DNA of 64,000 bases from Saccharopolyspora kobensis (GTDB lineage Bacteria > Actinomycetota > Actinomycetes > Mycobacteriales > Pseudonocardiaceae), in assembly GCF_900108315.1 (NCBI RefSeq), contig NZ_FNVB01000003.1, positions 155,464 to 219,463 on the forward strand, written 5' to 3'. The notes below the pieces were generated by a model, which was not told the DNA's origin, ran no database searches, and saw nothing but the letters and a program-made list of their open reading frames with translations. Shown in pieces: positions 32,419 to 41,356 of this stretch. Every line of letters starts with the position of its first letter. The first letter of the stretch is position 1. The position numbers and the translations under genes are program-made.

Positions 32419-33762
32419 TCACGAACCGGTCGGGCTCGGGTGCGCCTGCCGACCGACGTGGCGCCCGTGCGCGGCGATGCGTCGCGCGTCGCGTTCGGGG
32501 CGGACGAAGGCGAAGGCCAGCAGGCCACCGATGAGCATCAGGGTGCCCGGGATGGCGAACGCCATCGCGAAGCCCGTGGCCGGATCCGCTGCCGATTCGA
32601 CGATCCGGCCCGTCACGTAGGGCGCGGCGAGACCTGCCAGCGTCACCAGCCCGACGGTCATCGACAGCACCGCGCCGCGCTGGGCGGGTGGGGTGATCTC
32701 GGCGTTGATCGTCTGGCCGATGGCGAACTTGACGGCGCCGATGCTGAAGGCCACGGTGATGAGCGCGATCTTGAGACCGGGGTGCGTCACGAGCGGAGCG
32801 ATGAGCATCGCCGCGCCCGCCAGGAACACCGCGCAGCCACCGAGAATGCCGCGCGACACCCGGCTGGACACGCCGCGGTGCATCAGCCACTGCGTCAGGG
32901 CGCCCTGCGCGAAGGTCGCGACGGTCTTCAGCACCCAGGGGGCGGTCACGATGGCACCGGCGGCGACCGCGCTGTAGCCCAGCGAGGTCTCCAGGTAGGA
33001 CGGCACCCACGCGAGCAGCAGTGCGGAGGTCCAGTAGGCGCCGAAGCCGCCGACGAACCCGGCCAACCAGGTTCCGCTGAGCAGGATGCGGTGGTAGGGC
33101 ACGCGGAAGTCCTCCACCGGCTCCGGTTCCGCACCGGTCGGCGCGGCCGCGCGGTCGGCGGTGCCCTCGCGGCCGACCACCGCCCAGATGGCGCACCAGA
33201 GAACGCCGACGACGAACAGCGACAGGAAGGCCCAGCGCCAGCCGAAGTTGATGATGACCAGGGTGAGCAGCGGTGCGGCCAGAACACCGCCGAGCCCGCC
33301 GCCACCGGAGATCAGCGAACTCGGGATGCTGCGCTTCTCGTTCGGGAACCACTTGAAGGCGGCGTGCATCGCGATCGGCTGCGCGGGTCCTTCCGCCGCG
33401 CCCAGCACGATCCTGCTGACCAGCAGCGCGGCGAAACCGGCCCCGGCGACCACCGGCAGCTGGGTGAGTCCCCACACCAGCGCCATGCCGAACAGCAGCC
33501 ACTTCGTCGGGAATCGGTTGGCCAGGAATCCGAAGGCCACCGCGGAGATGTTGAACAGGAAGAAGAACGAGCTCGCCAGCAGTCCGTACTCGGAATGGCT
33601 CAGCCCGAGCTCGCGCATGATGGGGTTGGCGGCGAGCCCGAGCACGGCCTTGTCCGCGTAGTTGATCAGCATGAAGACCAGCAGCATCGCCATGACGGCC
33701 CACGCGCGCAGGCCGGACTTCTGCGAGGGGTCGGCCGGGGTGTCGAGTTTCGAGGACTTCAT
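32419..33762 (-). CDS. MFS transporter, anion:cation symporter (ACS) type
   Basis: A 447-residue, 12-helix facilitator. INYADKAVLGLAANPIMRELGLSHSEYGLLASSFFFLFNISA in the first two helices and AAEGPAQPIAMHAAFKWFPNEKRSIPSSLISGG are typical of the ACS/GudP/phthalate permease group, which imports organic anions. It is the last gene of a ligase - acyl-CoA dehydrogenase - permease operon and probably takes up the carboxylate that the ligase activates. It lies 25 nt after the dehydrogenase gene. Confidence 0.87.
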   Translation of the reverse strand: MKSSKLDTPADPSQKSGLRAWAVMAMLLVFMLINYADKAVLGLAANPIMRELGLSHSEYGLLASSFFFLFNISAVAFGFLANRFPTKWLLFGMALVWGLTQLPVVAGAGFAALLVSRIVLGAAEGPAQPIAMHAAFKWFPNEKRSIPSSLISGGGGLGGVLAAPLLTLVIINFGWRWAFLSLFVVGVLWCAIWAVVGREGTADRAAAPTGAEPEPVEDFRVPYHRILLSGTWLAGFVGGFGAYWTSALLLAWVPSYLETSLGYSAVAAGAIVTAPWVLKTVATFAQGALTQWLMHRGVSSRVSRGILGGCAVFLAGAAMLIAPLVTHPGLKIALITVAFSIGAVKFAIGQTINAEITPPAQRGAVLSMTVGLVTLAGLAAPYVTGRIVESAADPATGFAMAFAIPGTLMLIGGLLAFAFVRPERDARRIAAHGRHVGRQAHPSPTGS

Positions 33763-33787
33763 CGTCGCTCCAGGTGAAGTGGCCCGG

Positions 33788-34960
33788 TCAGGTGGTGAGC
33801 AGCTCCTTGGCGATGCCGTTCTTCTGGATCTCCGAGGAACCGGTGAGGATGCGGAACATGCGCAGCCTGCGGAACAGCCACTCGACCTCGCTGCCGCGCA
33901 CCAGCCCCGCCTTGCCGTGGATCTGCACCGCCTCGTCGGCGATGCGGAAGGCGTTCTCGGCGACGAAGAGCTTGCACATGAACGCCTCGGTGCGCGGCTT
34001 GGCGCCCGCGTCCAGCGCGGCCAGCGCGTCGTAGGTCATGCTCCGCGCGGCGTAGTAGGTGGTGGCCAGGTCCGCGATCTTGTGCTGGACGGACTGCAAC
34101 GCCGCCAGCGGCGCGCCGAAAGCGTGCCGGTTCTTGGCGAAGTCGACGGTGAGCTGCAGTGCGCGCCGCGCGTTGCCGAGCACCGTGGGACAGTGCAGCA
34201 GCCGGTTGGCCGTGACCCGGCCCAGTCCCACGCGCAGGCCGTCGCCGACGCGGCCGAGCAGCTGTTCCGGGCCGACGTAGCAGTCCTCCAGGACGATGTC
34301 GCTCTCGATGTGCTGGCCCGACATCGGGGTCTGGCCGTCGAGTACCTCGCAGCCCGGCGAGTCCAGGTCGACCAGGAACGCGGAGTAGGACTCCTCGGCA
34401 CCGGCCATCCGGGCCACCAGCACGGAGAAATCGGCGAACGGCCCGGCGGAGGAGAACACCTTGTGCCCGGTGATCCGCCAGCCTTCCCCGTCCGGGGTCG
34501 CGGTGGTGCGCATCGCGCGCACGTCCGAGCCCGCGTCCGCCTCGGTCAGCGAGAAGCAGCACGCCCGTTCGCCCCGGATCACCGGCAGCAGGTACCTCTC
34601 CAGCTGGTGCTCGGTGGCGAACTCGAAGATCGACCCGGCGCGCAGCGGCCCGCCCATGTCGCCGAGCACGGAGTGCGAGAGGACTCGCCCCGAAGCACCG
34701 ATCTCCTCCTTGAGGGCGGCCAGTTCGGTGAACGAGAGCCCCTGCCCGCCGAACCGCGCCGGCAGGTGGACGCCGTAGAAGCCGAGCTCGCGGCTGCGCT
34801 TCCAGACCGGCTCCAGGACCTCGCGGCTCAGCCGCGTTTCCGGGGTGAGCCGGAGATCGGCCTCGTACTCCGCGAGCTCGCCGCCCAGGTAGTCGCGCAG
34901 CCGCCCGACGAGATCGGCCAGGCGCGGGTCGTCGTAGGACGGGGTGAGCGTGAACGACAT
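33788..34960 (-). CDS. Acyl-CoA dehydrogenase
   Basis: A 390-residue flavoprotein with the three acyl-CoA dehydrogenase regions. The FAD and substrate motif is CFSLTEADAGSDV, the middle has ITGHKVFSSAG, and the C-terminal signature is VQIHGKAGLVRGSEVEWLFRRLRMFRILTGSSEIQKN. The Glu of SEVEW is at the place of the catalytic base. It would form an alpha,beta-double bond in the acyl-CoA made by the next gene upstream. Starts 12 nt after the ligase stop. The G-S-S-E-I-Q end (usual GTSEIQ) is slightly divergent. Confidence 0.88.
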   Translation of the reverse strand: MSFTLTPSYDDPRLADLVGRLRDYLGGELAEYEADLRLTPETRLSREVLEPVWKRSRELGFYGVHLPARFGGQGLSFTELAALKEEIGASGRVLSHSVLGDMGGPLRAGSIFEFATEHQLERYLLPVIRGERACCFSLTEADAGSDVRAMRTTATPDGEGWRITGHKVFSSAGPFADFSVLVARMAGAEESYSAFLVDLDSPGCEVLDGQTPMSGQHIESDIVLEDCYVGPEQLLGRVGDGLRVGLGRVTANRLLHCPTVLGNARRALQLTVDFAKNRHAFGAPLAALQSVQHKIADLATTYYAARSMTYDALAALDAGAKPRTEAFMCKLFVAENAFRIADEAVQIHGKAGLVRGSEVEWLFRRLRMFRILTGSSEIQKNGIAKELLTT

Positions 34961-34972
34961 GGTTGTCCCTCC

Positions 34973-36505
34973 TCAGTGGACCTTGCGGTCGCTGCCGGTC
35001 CAGTAGCGGTCGCGCACCGCGCGCCGGTCGATCTTGCCGTTGCGGTTCACCGGGAGAGCGGCGGCGAAGTCCACCGTCTTGGGCAGCTTGTGGCGGGCCA
35101 GCTTCGTCGCGCAGAACTCGATGAGGCCGGCTTCCGGCACCGCCTCGCGGGTCACGACGACGGCCTTCACCGCTTCGCCCCAGGTCTCGTCCGGGACGCC
35201 GACAACGCAGGCCTCCGAGACCGCCGGGTGTTCGTAGAGCGCGGCTTCGACCTCGCTGCAGTAGACGTTGAACCCGCCGGAGATGATCATGTCCTTCTTG
35301 CGGTCCACGATGAACAGGTAGCCGTCGGCGCGCAGGTACCCGATGTCTCCGGTGTGCACCCAGCCGTCGCGGAAGGTCTGGGCGCTGAGCTCGGGCTCGC
35401 CCCAGTACTCGCGGACGCAGTCCGGGCCGCGCACCACCACCTCGCCGAGCTCTCCGGCAGGCACCGGGTCGCCGCCGTCGTCCACCACGCGCACCTCGGT
35501 GTCGTAGACCGGTCGGCCGCAGGAGGACAGCAGTTCCGGGTCCTCCGCGATGCCGCGGGCGACGTCCTCGGCGGTGAGCACGGTGACCCCGCTGGTGGTC
35601 TCGACCTGCCCGTAGCCCTGCATGACGACCGGGCCGAACGCGGCGACGGCCTCGCGCAGCCGCTGCGGCGAAACCGGTGCGCCGCCGACCCGCAGACAGG
35701 TCATCGAGGACAGGTCGGCAGTGCTCAGGTCCGGGTGCGAGAGCACCAGGTTCAGCATCGTCGGCACGAGGAACGTGGAGGTGATCCGCTCGGCTTCGAC
35801 GAGGCGCAGGAACTCCCCGGCGTCCCAGCGCGGTTGCACCACCACGCTGGTGCCGCGGGCGAACGCCGCCAGCAGTCCCATCCCGGTGGCGTGGGTGATC
35901 GGCCCGGCGGCCAGGTAGCGCTCCGCCGCCTCCGGTCGGCGCTCCGGGGTCATCAGCCGCTTGCGCATGTTCGCCAGCCGGTTGCCGGTCGTCTGCACCG
36001 CGGCCTTCAGCGTCCCGGTGGAGCCGGAGGTGAAGTTGAGGACCGCCGGGTCGTCCTCGGCGACCTCCACCGCGACCGGATCCTCCGCGCCGGCGGCCAG
36101 CAGGTCGGCGTAGTCGCCGCCGTAGTCGACCACCTCGCACGCCAGCCCGGCGCCGTCCACGATCTCGCGCGCCGCCCCGGCGTTGGCGGCGTCGGTGAAC
36201 AGGACCCGGACCGATGCGTCGGCCAGCACGTGCTCGACTTCTCCGGCGGCGAGCCGGGTGTTGATCGGCACTCGCAGGAAACCGCCCTTGCAGAGGGCCA
36301 TTTCGGTCTCCACCAGCTCGGCGCAGTTCCCGGCGAAGGTGGCCACCGCCTGTCCCGGGCGGATTCCGCGTGCGAGCAGCGCCGAAGCCAGCCGGTTGGT
36401 GCGCGCCTCCAGCTCCCGGTAGGTCCACCGCCGGCCGCCGCAGACCAACGCCTCCCGGTCCGGCCAGAAGCTGCTGCTGCGGGTGAGGTAGCTGCCCAGG
36501 TTCAT
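34973..36505 (-). CDS. Acyl-CoA ligase / AMP-forming synthetase (class I adenylate-forming)
   Basis: A 510-residue ANL-family enzyme. Core motifs are FTSGSTGTLKA (A3), the adenine motif QGYGQVETTSG (A5), WVHTGDIGYLRADGYLFIVDRKKDMI (A7-A8) and PVNRNGKIDR with the catalytic Lys (A10). It activates an organic acid to its CoA thioester. The ATG at 36505 has GGGAGG five nt upstream; the frame is open to 36538. It is the first gene of the operon, divergent from a TetR regulator. Acid type (aromatic or aliphatic) cannot be told. Confidence 0.88.
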   Translation of the reverse strand: MNLGSYLTRSSSFWPDREALVCGGRRWTYRELEARTNRLASALLARGIRPGQAVATFAGNCAELVETEMALCKGGFLRVPINTRLAAGEVEHVLADASVRVLFTDAANAGAAREIVDGAGLACEVVDYGGDYADLLAAGAEDPVAVEVAEDDPAVLNFTSGSTGTLKAAVQTTGNRLANMRKRLMTPERRPEAAERYLAAGPITHATGMGLLAAFARGTSVVVQPRWDAGEFLRLVEAERITSTFLVPTMLNLVLSHPDLSTADLSSMTCLRVGGAPVSPQRLREAVAAFGPVVMQGYGQVETTSGVTVLTAEDVARGIAEDPELLSSCGRPVYDTEVRVVDDGGDPVPAGELGEVVVRGPDCVREYWGEPELSAQTFRDGWVHTGDIGYLRADGYLFIVDRKKDMIISGGFNVYCSEVEAALYEHPAVSEACVVGVPDETWGEAVKAVVVTREAVPEAGLIEFCATKLARHKLPKTVDFAAALPVNRNGKIDRRAVRDRYWTGSDRKVH

Positions 36506-36546
36506 GCCGCCTCCCAAGGTCTTCGTCACTCCGACCAATAGGAGAC

Positions 36547-36575
36547 ACGATGTCTACTAACTCACGGTATGTCAA
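36547..36575 (-). promoter_or_regulatory. Predicted promoter of the ligase operon
   Basis: On the minus strand TTGACA (36575-36570) and CATCGT (36552-36547) are 17 nt apart. The start would be near 36540, about 35 nt before the ligase ATG. Two ATGTC direct repeats (plus strand, 36550-36554 and 36569-36573) overlap it and could belong to the TetR operator. Confidence 0.4.
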
Positions 36576-36625
36576 TGGGCCGGTAAGCTGACCAACCGGA
36601 AAGCCGAACCACGAAAGGCCTTGTC

Positions 36626-37258
36626 ATGTCGACCGAGGACCGGCGCAGCCGCCGCAGCCGCCGCCTCCTGCGGGACGCCCTGGTGTCCCTGGCGCTGGAA
36701 CGCGGCTATTCCAACGTCACGGTGGAGGACATCACCGAGCGCGCCGATCTCGGCCGGGCGACCTTCTACAAGCACTACGCGGACAAGGACGCGCTGCTCA
36801 GCCGCGTCACCTCCGACCTGCTGGAGGAGTTGCACGCGAGACTGCTGCCGCTGGTGCCGACCTCGTCGGTGGGCTTCACCGGGAAGCCGGTGCTGGAGCT
36901 GTTCCGGCACGCGCTCGACGAACGCGACGTCTACCGGGTCATCCTGCGCGGGGAGGGCGACGGGCGAGCGCTCCGGGAGTTCACCGACGCGCGCACCGCC
37001 GCGGCCGCGCACATCTTCCGGGCGCGCGCCGAGCACCACGGCGTGTCGCCGAGGATCGACGTCGAGGTGCTGGCCCGCGCTTGGGTGGGCGAGCAGATCG
37101 CGGTGATGCGCTGGTGGCTGGAAACCGATCCGCCGCAGCTCTCGCCCGAGGAGGTCACCGGCATGCTCCTCGACCTGTCGCTGCGCGGCCGCTACTGGGC
37201 CAACGGCTTCGACGGCGCGCCGCCCGACCGGGACGAGGGGATCCCGGCGGAGGACTAG
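36626..37258 (+). CDS. TetR-family regulator
   Basis: A 210-residue repressor. The N-terminal helix-turn-helix is clear (residues 10-58: VSLALERGYSNVTVEDITERADLGRATFYKHYADKDALL). The C-terminal ligand domain is of the TetR_C_33-like type seen in actinobacteria. Start ATG has GAAAGG nine nt upstream. The gene is divergent from the ligase operon with a 120-nt gap, so it probably represses that operon and itself, with an acyl-CoA or the free acid as inducer. Confidence 0.87.
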   Translation: MSTEDRRSRRSRRLLRDALVSLALERGYSNVTVEDITERADLGRATFYKHYADKDALLSRVTSDLLEELHARLLPLVPTSSVGFTGKPVLELFRHALDERDVYRVILRGEGDGRALREFTDARTAAAAHIFRARAEHHGVSPRIDVEVLARAWVGEQIAVMRWWLETDPPQLSPEEVTGMLLDLSLRGRYWANGFDGAPPDRDEGIPAED

Positions 37259-37264
37259 GCGGGA

Positions 37265-37283
37265 CCGGTGCGGGCCGCACCGG
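37265..37283. terminator. Short bidirectional terminator hairpin
   Basis: CCGGTGCGG and CCGCACCGG form a 9-bp perfect inverted repeat around one G, in the 37-nt gap between the convergent TetR and sigma factor genes. Confidence 0.55.
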
Positions 37284-37295
37284 CCCCGGTGGCGA

Positions 37296-38582
37296 CTAGC
37301 GCGGCCGCCCCGCGTTCAGCTCGGCCTCCAGCCGGGCCTGGTCGCGGTCGACGTCGAGCTCAACCACCGCGCCGACCTGCCGGAACAGCGGCAGGGACAG
37401 CTCCGCGCGCAGGTCGGCGACGTGCTGCCCGCCGGGCGGGACCAGCGGCAGCGGGAGCAGCGGGGCGTCCTCCTCCACCGGAGGTTCGGGAACCGGGTTC
37501 GGTGCCGGTTCCGGCTGAGCCGCGGGTGGCGGGGCGACCGGTGGCACCGCCACCACCGGTGGCGGCGGGCTCTGGACCGGGGCCTGCTGCTGATCCGGGG
37601 TCTCCGGTTCGACGGGCGCGGCGGCCAGCGGCGGATCGCTCTGGTTCGCGGCCAGCGCGATGCCCAGCGCGGCGAGCGCGGCCAGCACCGCGCCCCCGGC
37701 CGCCACGCTCTTGCGCGGGTTCGACCGCACCGCCCCGATCACGCCCGCGCCGACCAGGCCGCTGCCCGACGCGGCCAGGTAGCCGGTCGCCGTCGCGGTC
37801 CCGCCCAGCACGATCGGCGCGACGAAGACCTTCAGCGCGCCGTTGATCTCCATCAGCTCGGCCGCGATCGCCGCGCAGCGGTCGCAGTCGTCCAAGTGCT
37901 TGTTGACCTGCGTCGTCTCGCGCTTGGACAGGCCTTCGCGGGTCCACGCGCCGAGCCGGTCGATCGCCGAGCGGCAGGCGTCGGGCTCGGCGGCCATCTT
38001 CATCAGGTGCACCTGCAGGTACTGCTGCTTGAGCCCTTCGCGCGCCCGGTAGGCGAGCGCGGACACGCCGTTGGCCGTCATGCCCAGCATCGGCGCGACC
38101 CTCGACGGCGACTCGCCCTCGATCTCCACGTGCCAGAGCACCATCTGCCACCGCTCCGGCAGCCGGCGGAAGGCCTCGGCGATCAGCGACCGCTCCTCGT
38201 TCTCCACCGCCACGTCGCGGAACGGCTGGCTGATGTCGATGTTGGGCACCGTCTCGACGTCGTCGACGGTCTGCGTCCGCTTCGCCTTGTTCGCCCGGTC
38301 GTAGGCCCCGTGGCGCACCGCGGTCAGCAGGTAGGCGCGGAAGGCGTCGGTCGGCCCCCGGCCGTCCCGCAGCAGGCCCAGCACCTTCGCGAACGCCTCG
38401 GAGACCACGTCGTCGGCCTCGGCCTGCGATTTGGTGACCTGCCGGGCCATCGCGTGCGCCGCGCCCACGTGCCGCTCGTAGAGGATCCCGTACGCCGCGC
38501 TGTCGCCGCCGCGCACGGCCTCGATCAGCTCGGCATCGCCGACTCCCCGGACCTGCTCTTCCTGCGGTACCGCCGCCACCAC
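37296..38582 (-). CDS. ECF sigma factor with zinc-finger, membrane and Pro-rich C-terminal extension
   Basis: A 428-residue protein. Residues about 15-190 are an ECF sigma factor (region 2: YERHVGAAHAMARQVTKSQAEADDVVSEAFAKVL; region 4: FRRLPERWQMVLWHVEIEGESPSRVAPMLGMTANGVSALAYRAREGL). It is followed by a zinc-binding anti-sigma-like motif (H-L-D-D-C-D-R-C, H-x3-C-x2-C), a hydrophobic segment (about 285-308) and a Pro/Ala-rich tail. This layout matches ECF groups in which sigma and anti-sigma-like parts are fused and membrane-tethered (ECF53-like). Release may need proteolysis or a signal. GTG start; a GTG 3 nt later is equally possible. Confidence 0.85.
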   Translation of the reverse strand: MVAAVPQEEQVRGVGDAELIEAVRGGDSAAYGILYERHVGAAHAMARQVTKSQAEADDVVSEAFAKVLGLLRDGRGPTDAFRAYLLTAVRHGAYDRANKAKRTQTVDDVETVPNIDISQPFRDVAVENEERSLIAEAFRRLPERWQMVLWHVEIEGESPSRVAPMLGMTANGVSALAYRAREGLKQQYLQVHLMKMAAEPDACRSAIDRLGAWTREGLSKRETTQVNKHLDDCDRCAAIAAELMEINGALKVFVAPIVLGGTATATGYLAASGSGLVGAGVIGAVRSNPRKSVAAGGAVLAALAALGIALAANQSDPPLAAAPVEPETPDQQQAPVQSPPPPVVAVPPVAPPPAAQPEPAPNPVPEPPVEEDAPLLPLPLVPPGGQHVADLRAELSLPLFRQVGAVVELDVDRDQARLEAELNAGRPR

Positions 38583-38702
38583 TCATCACCCCAACGCCAC
38601 GTCTCCCAGCGGGAGGAAGCGTATCCCGGCGGCTATCGACCGAACAGGCGTTCTGGATCACGACAACGGCTCAGAACCGATTCCTCCCGCAGGACCAGCG
38701 CT

Positions 38703-40088
38703 CTAGCCGCCGTTGGCGGGGGCGGCCGGTTGCGGCACCGGTTTCGCGGCCGGAGCCCGCAGCGGGCTGTTGAAGATCATGTTGAGCAGCACGGCCACCA
38801 CCGCTCCGGCGACGATGCCGGTGCCGAACACCGTCTGGAACCACTGCGGGAACTGCTGGTAGATCGTCGGCGCGGCCAGCGGGATCAGGCCGACCGCCAG
38901 CGAGACCGACACGACGAACATGTTGTGGCCCTGCTCCAGGTGAGCGCGCGAGAGGGTGCGGATGCCGCTGGCGGCGATGCTGCCGAAGAGCATCAGCCCG
39001 GCCCCGCCCAGCACCGGGTACGGCACCAGCGAGACGACGCCGCCCAGCATCGGGAACAGGCCGAGCAGGGCCATCACGCCGCCTGCGAAGGCGACGACGA
39101 ACCGGCTGCGCACCCCGGTCAGCGACACCACGCCGACGTTCTGGGCGAAGGCGCTGGTGGGCAGGCCGCCGAACAGCGAGCCGACCGTGGTGGCGATGCC
39201 GTCCACCCGCAGGCCGCGGGTGACCACCCGCTTCTCGACCTCGCGGTCGCAGATCTCGCCGATGGCCAGCATCCCGGCCGAGCTCTCGGTCATCGCCACC
39301 AGGATCACGATGCACACCGCGAGGATGGCGGCCGGGTGGAACTCGGGCGGGCCGAACTGCAGCGGCATCGGCAGCGCGAACAGCGACGTCTGCGCGAAGG
39401 TGCTGGTGTCGAGCATGCCGAAGGGCGCGGCGGCCAGGGTGCCCACGACCATCCCCAGGATCAGCGCGATCTGCTTGAGGAAGCCGCGCAGGACCCGCTG
39501 CAGCACGATGATGACCACCAGCGTGAACAGGGCGAGGCCGAGGTTGGCCGCCGACCCGAAGTCGGGCGCGCCTTCGCCGCCCTGCACCCAGGCGACGGGC
39601 ACGGTCATCAGGGACACGCCGATCAAGGTGATCACCACACCGGTCACCAGGTGCGGGAAGAAGCGCATCAGCCGCCCGAAGAACGGGCCGACCGCCAGGC
39701 AGAACAGCCCGCCGACCAGGACCGCGCCGAGCACGGTCTGGATGCGGTGGCCCTCCGGCGCGGAGTGCGCCACCGTCAGCAGGGAGGCCAGCCCGGCCGA
39801 GGAACTGGCGTTGACGAACGGCAGCCGGTTGCCGGCGAACCGCCCGGCGCCCAGCGTCTGCAGCAGCGTCGCCAGCCCCGCCACCAGCAGGCTCACCGAG
39901 ATCAGCACGATCTGGTCGCGCTGGTCCAGCCCGCAGGCCGGGCCGATGATCAGCGGCGGTGCCACCACGCCGGCGTACATCGCGCCGACGTGCTGGAAGG
40001 CGGCCGGGATCAGCTGCTTGGCCGGCAACTTCTCGTCAACCGGATGGCAGGCCGCCGGGGTCGGATTCCCCTGCGAATTGATTGCCAT
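38703..40088 (-). CDS. NCS2 xanthine/uracil permease
   Basis: A 461-residue nucleobase:cation symporter-2 protein with about 14 helices. Marker segments are LIPAAFQHVGAMYAGVVAPPLIIGPACGL, the NCS2 signature region AMTESSAGMLAIGEICDRE, and SAFAQNVGVVSLTGVRSRFVV. The Q-H at the start and AFAQNVGVV favour purines (xanthine/urate) over uracil. The ATG at 40088 has AAGGGGAA at proper distance. The tail is Pro/Ala-rich. No purine-degrading enzyme lies next to it. Confidence 0.88.
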   Translation of the reverse strand: MAINSQGNPTPAACHPVDEKLPAKQLIPAAFQHVGAMYAGVVAPPLIIGPACGLDQRDQIVLISVSLLVAGLATLLQTLGAGRFAGNRLPFVNASSSAGLASLLTVAHSAPEGHRIQTVLGAVLVGGLFCLAVGPFFGRLMRFFPHLVTGVVITLIGVSLMTVPVAWVQGGEGAPDFGSAANLGLALFTLVVIIVLQRVLRGFLKQIALILGMVVGTLAAAPFGMLDTSTFAQTSLFALPMPLQFGPPEFHPAAILAVCIVILVAMTESSAGMLAIGEICDREVEKRVVTRGLRVDGIATTVGSLFGGLPTSAFAQNVGVVSLTGVRSRFVVAFAGGVMALLGLFPMLGGVVSLVPYPVLGGAGLMLFGSIAASGIRTLSRAHLEQGHNMFVVSVSLAVGLIPLAAPTIYQQFPQWFQTVFGTGIVAGAVVAVLLNMIFNSPLRAPAAKPVPQPAAPANGG

Positions 40089-40545
40089 GCCCAGTTCCCC
40101 TTTGAAACGGATGCCCCGGTCCACCGCGGACGGGGGCCGGACTGTTAGCGTCGGTCGCGGGGACGGCGGCACCGATCGGTCCACCACCCCTCCCGCCATC
40201 GCGTGTCGTCCGACGCGGCGGGACGGCCGTTACCCGGCGTGAACCGGCCGCGTGGGCCGGTTCCGATGCCTCCTCCCCGGTGAAGAGCTCGGCGCCGCAG
40301 GCGTTTCTGCGCTGTCGGGCAGGAGCAAGCTACGTCCGGAATCCAACTCCCGTCAACATTTTGTTGAACTTCCGTTTCGCGGAATTACCGCGCCCGCCGG
40401 GCGGCATCGAAGCTTTCTCGACCGAGAAGAAATCGGCAGCTTCTTCTGCGCAACTCCTTGAACGAACACCGAAACACTGCTAAACGAACTTTTCGCGCCC
40501 GAATTGGACGGTTGCCGCCGCGCGCAGCCGCAGAAAGGATTCCGG
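40089..40545. promoter_or_regulatory. 457-nt gap before the NCS2 permease with palindromic operator candidate
   Basis: The gap contains a perfect hairpin at 40241-40263 (GAACCGGCC/GGCCGGTTC) and an AT-rich 15-nt palindrome TCAACATTTTGTTGA at 40353-40367. It runs from the permease start to the stop of the TauE-type gene, both on the minus strand. The palindrome lies 265 nt before the permease ATG and is a candidate binding site for an IclR- or GntR-type regulator. No supported gene is seen here. Confidence 0.4.
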
Positions 40546-41313
40546 TCACGCGCCGTGCAGCGCGAGGTAGGGAGCCAGCGCCAGCAGGGTGATGACGAGC
40601 CCGTACTTCAGCCCGCGGGCGGGCAGGGCCCGGGCGATCTTCCAGCCCAGCAGCACGCCCGCGAGCTCGGGAATCCCGACCAGCGCGGCCAGCGGCCAGT
40701 TGATCGATCCGGTTGCCAGGTAACCGATCGTGCCCGCACCGGCGATGACGATCGACTGCGCCTGGGCCGACGCCAGCGATTCCAGCACCGGCACGCCCAG
40801 GGCCACCAGCAGCGGGACGGTGAGCATCGGCCCGCCGATGCCGACGATGCCCGCCGCGACCGCCACCGCGAAACCCAGGCACGCGATCAGCGGCGCGGGC
40901 GGGTGCGCGCGGGTGCCCGCGGGGCGGCGCCATTCGCGGTAGCAGACCAGCGCGGCCACCAGCGCCACGAAGATCCCGAGCACCAGCCCGAAGATCCGCT
41001 CGGACACCCCAGTGTTGATCAGCACGCCGAGCGGGGTGCCCACCACGGCCGCGGCGGCGAGGATCAGCGCGGTGCGCCGGGTTTCCGGCTCGCGCAGGTG
41101 CCCCGAGCGGGTGTAGGCGGCGGTGGCCAGCGCACCGGTCGCGACGTGGGTGACGATGGCGGTGCCGGCGACCTCGGCCGGGGACAGGCCGGTCAGGGCG
41201 AACAGGCCGATCGTGGGCAGCACCCCGCCGGGCCCCACAGCGGTGATGCCCACCCCGCCGGCGAGCCCGAACAGCCCGAGCAGGATCAGCGTCGGTACCG
41301 TCAACTCCGCCAT
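40546..41313 (-). CDS. TauE/SafE-family (TSUP) anion permease
   Basis: A 255-residue membrane protein with about 8 helices and the two-repeat TSUP layout. The first half has GGVGITAVGPGGVLPTIGLF and the second GIVGIGGPMLTVPLLVALGVP. These proteins move sulfite, sulfonates or other small organic anions, often outward. ATG at 41313 preferred (GTG at 41316 is possible). It follows a GntR gene by 43 nt on the same strand, so it is probably regulated by it. Confidence 0.85.
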   Translation of the reverse strand: MAELTVPTLILLGLFGLAGGVGITAVGPGGVLPTIGLFALTGLSPAEVAGTAIVTHVATGALATAAYTRSGHLREPETRRTALILAAAAVVGTPLGVLINTGVSERIFGLVLGIFVALVAALVCYREWRRPAGTRAHPPAPLIACLGFAVAVAAGIVGIGGPMLTVPLLVALGVPVLESLASAQAQSIVIAGAGTIGYLATGSINWPLAALVGIPELAGVLLGWKIARALPARGLKYGLVITLLALAPYLALHGA

Positions 41314-41356
41314 CACAGCTCACCGAAAAGCGTTGCAACCACGCGCCATTTGCGGT

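Noticed and set aside
33662..36541. A 959-codon plus-strand frame over the ligase operon
   Set aside because: It is the shadow of three recognisable minus-strand genes.
40089..40300. Purine riboswitch before the xanthine permease
   Set aside because: The hairpin at 40241-40263 is simple and no conserved three-way junction pattern was seen.
40252..40483. Two overlapping plus-strand frames of about 68 codons
   Set aside because: No ribosome site, Arg/Ser-rich shadow composition, and they cross the AT-rich regulatory palindrome.
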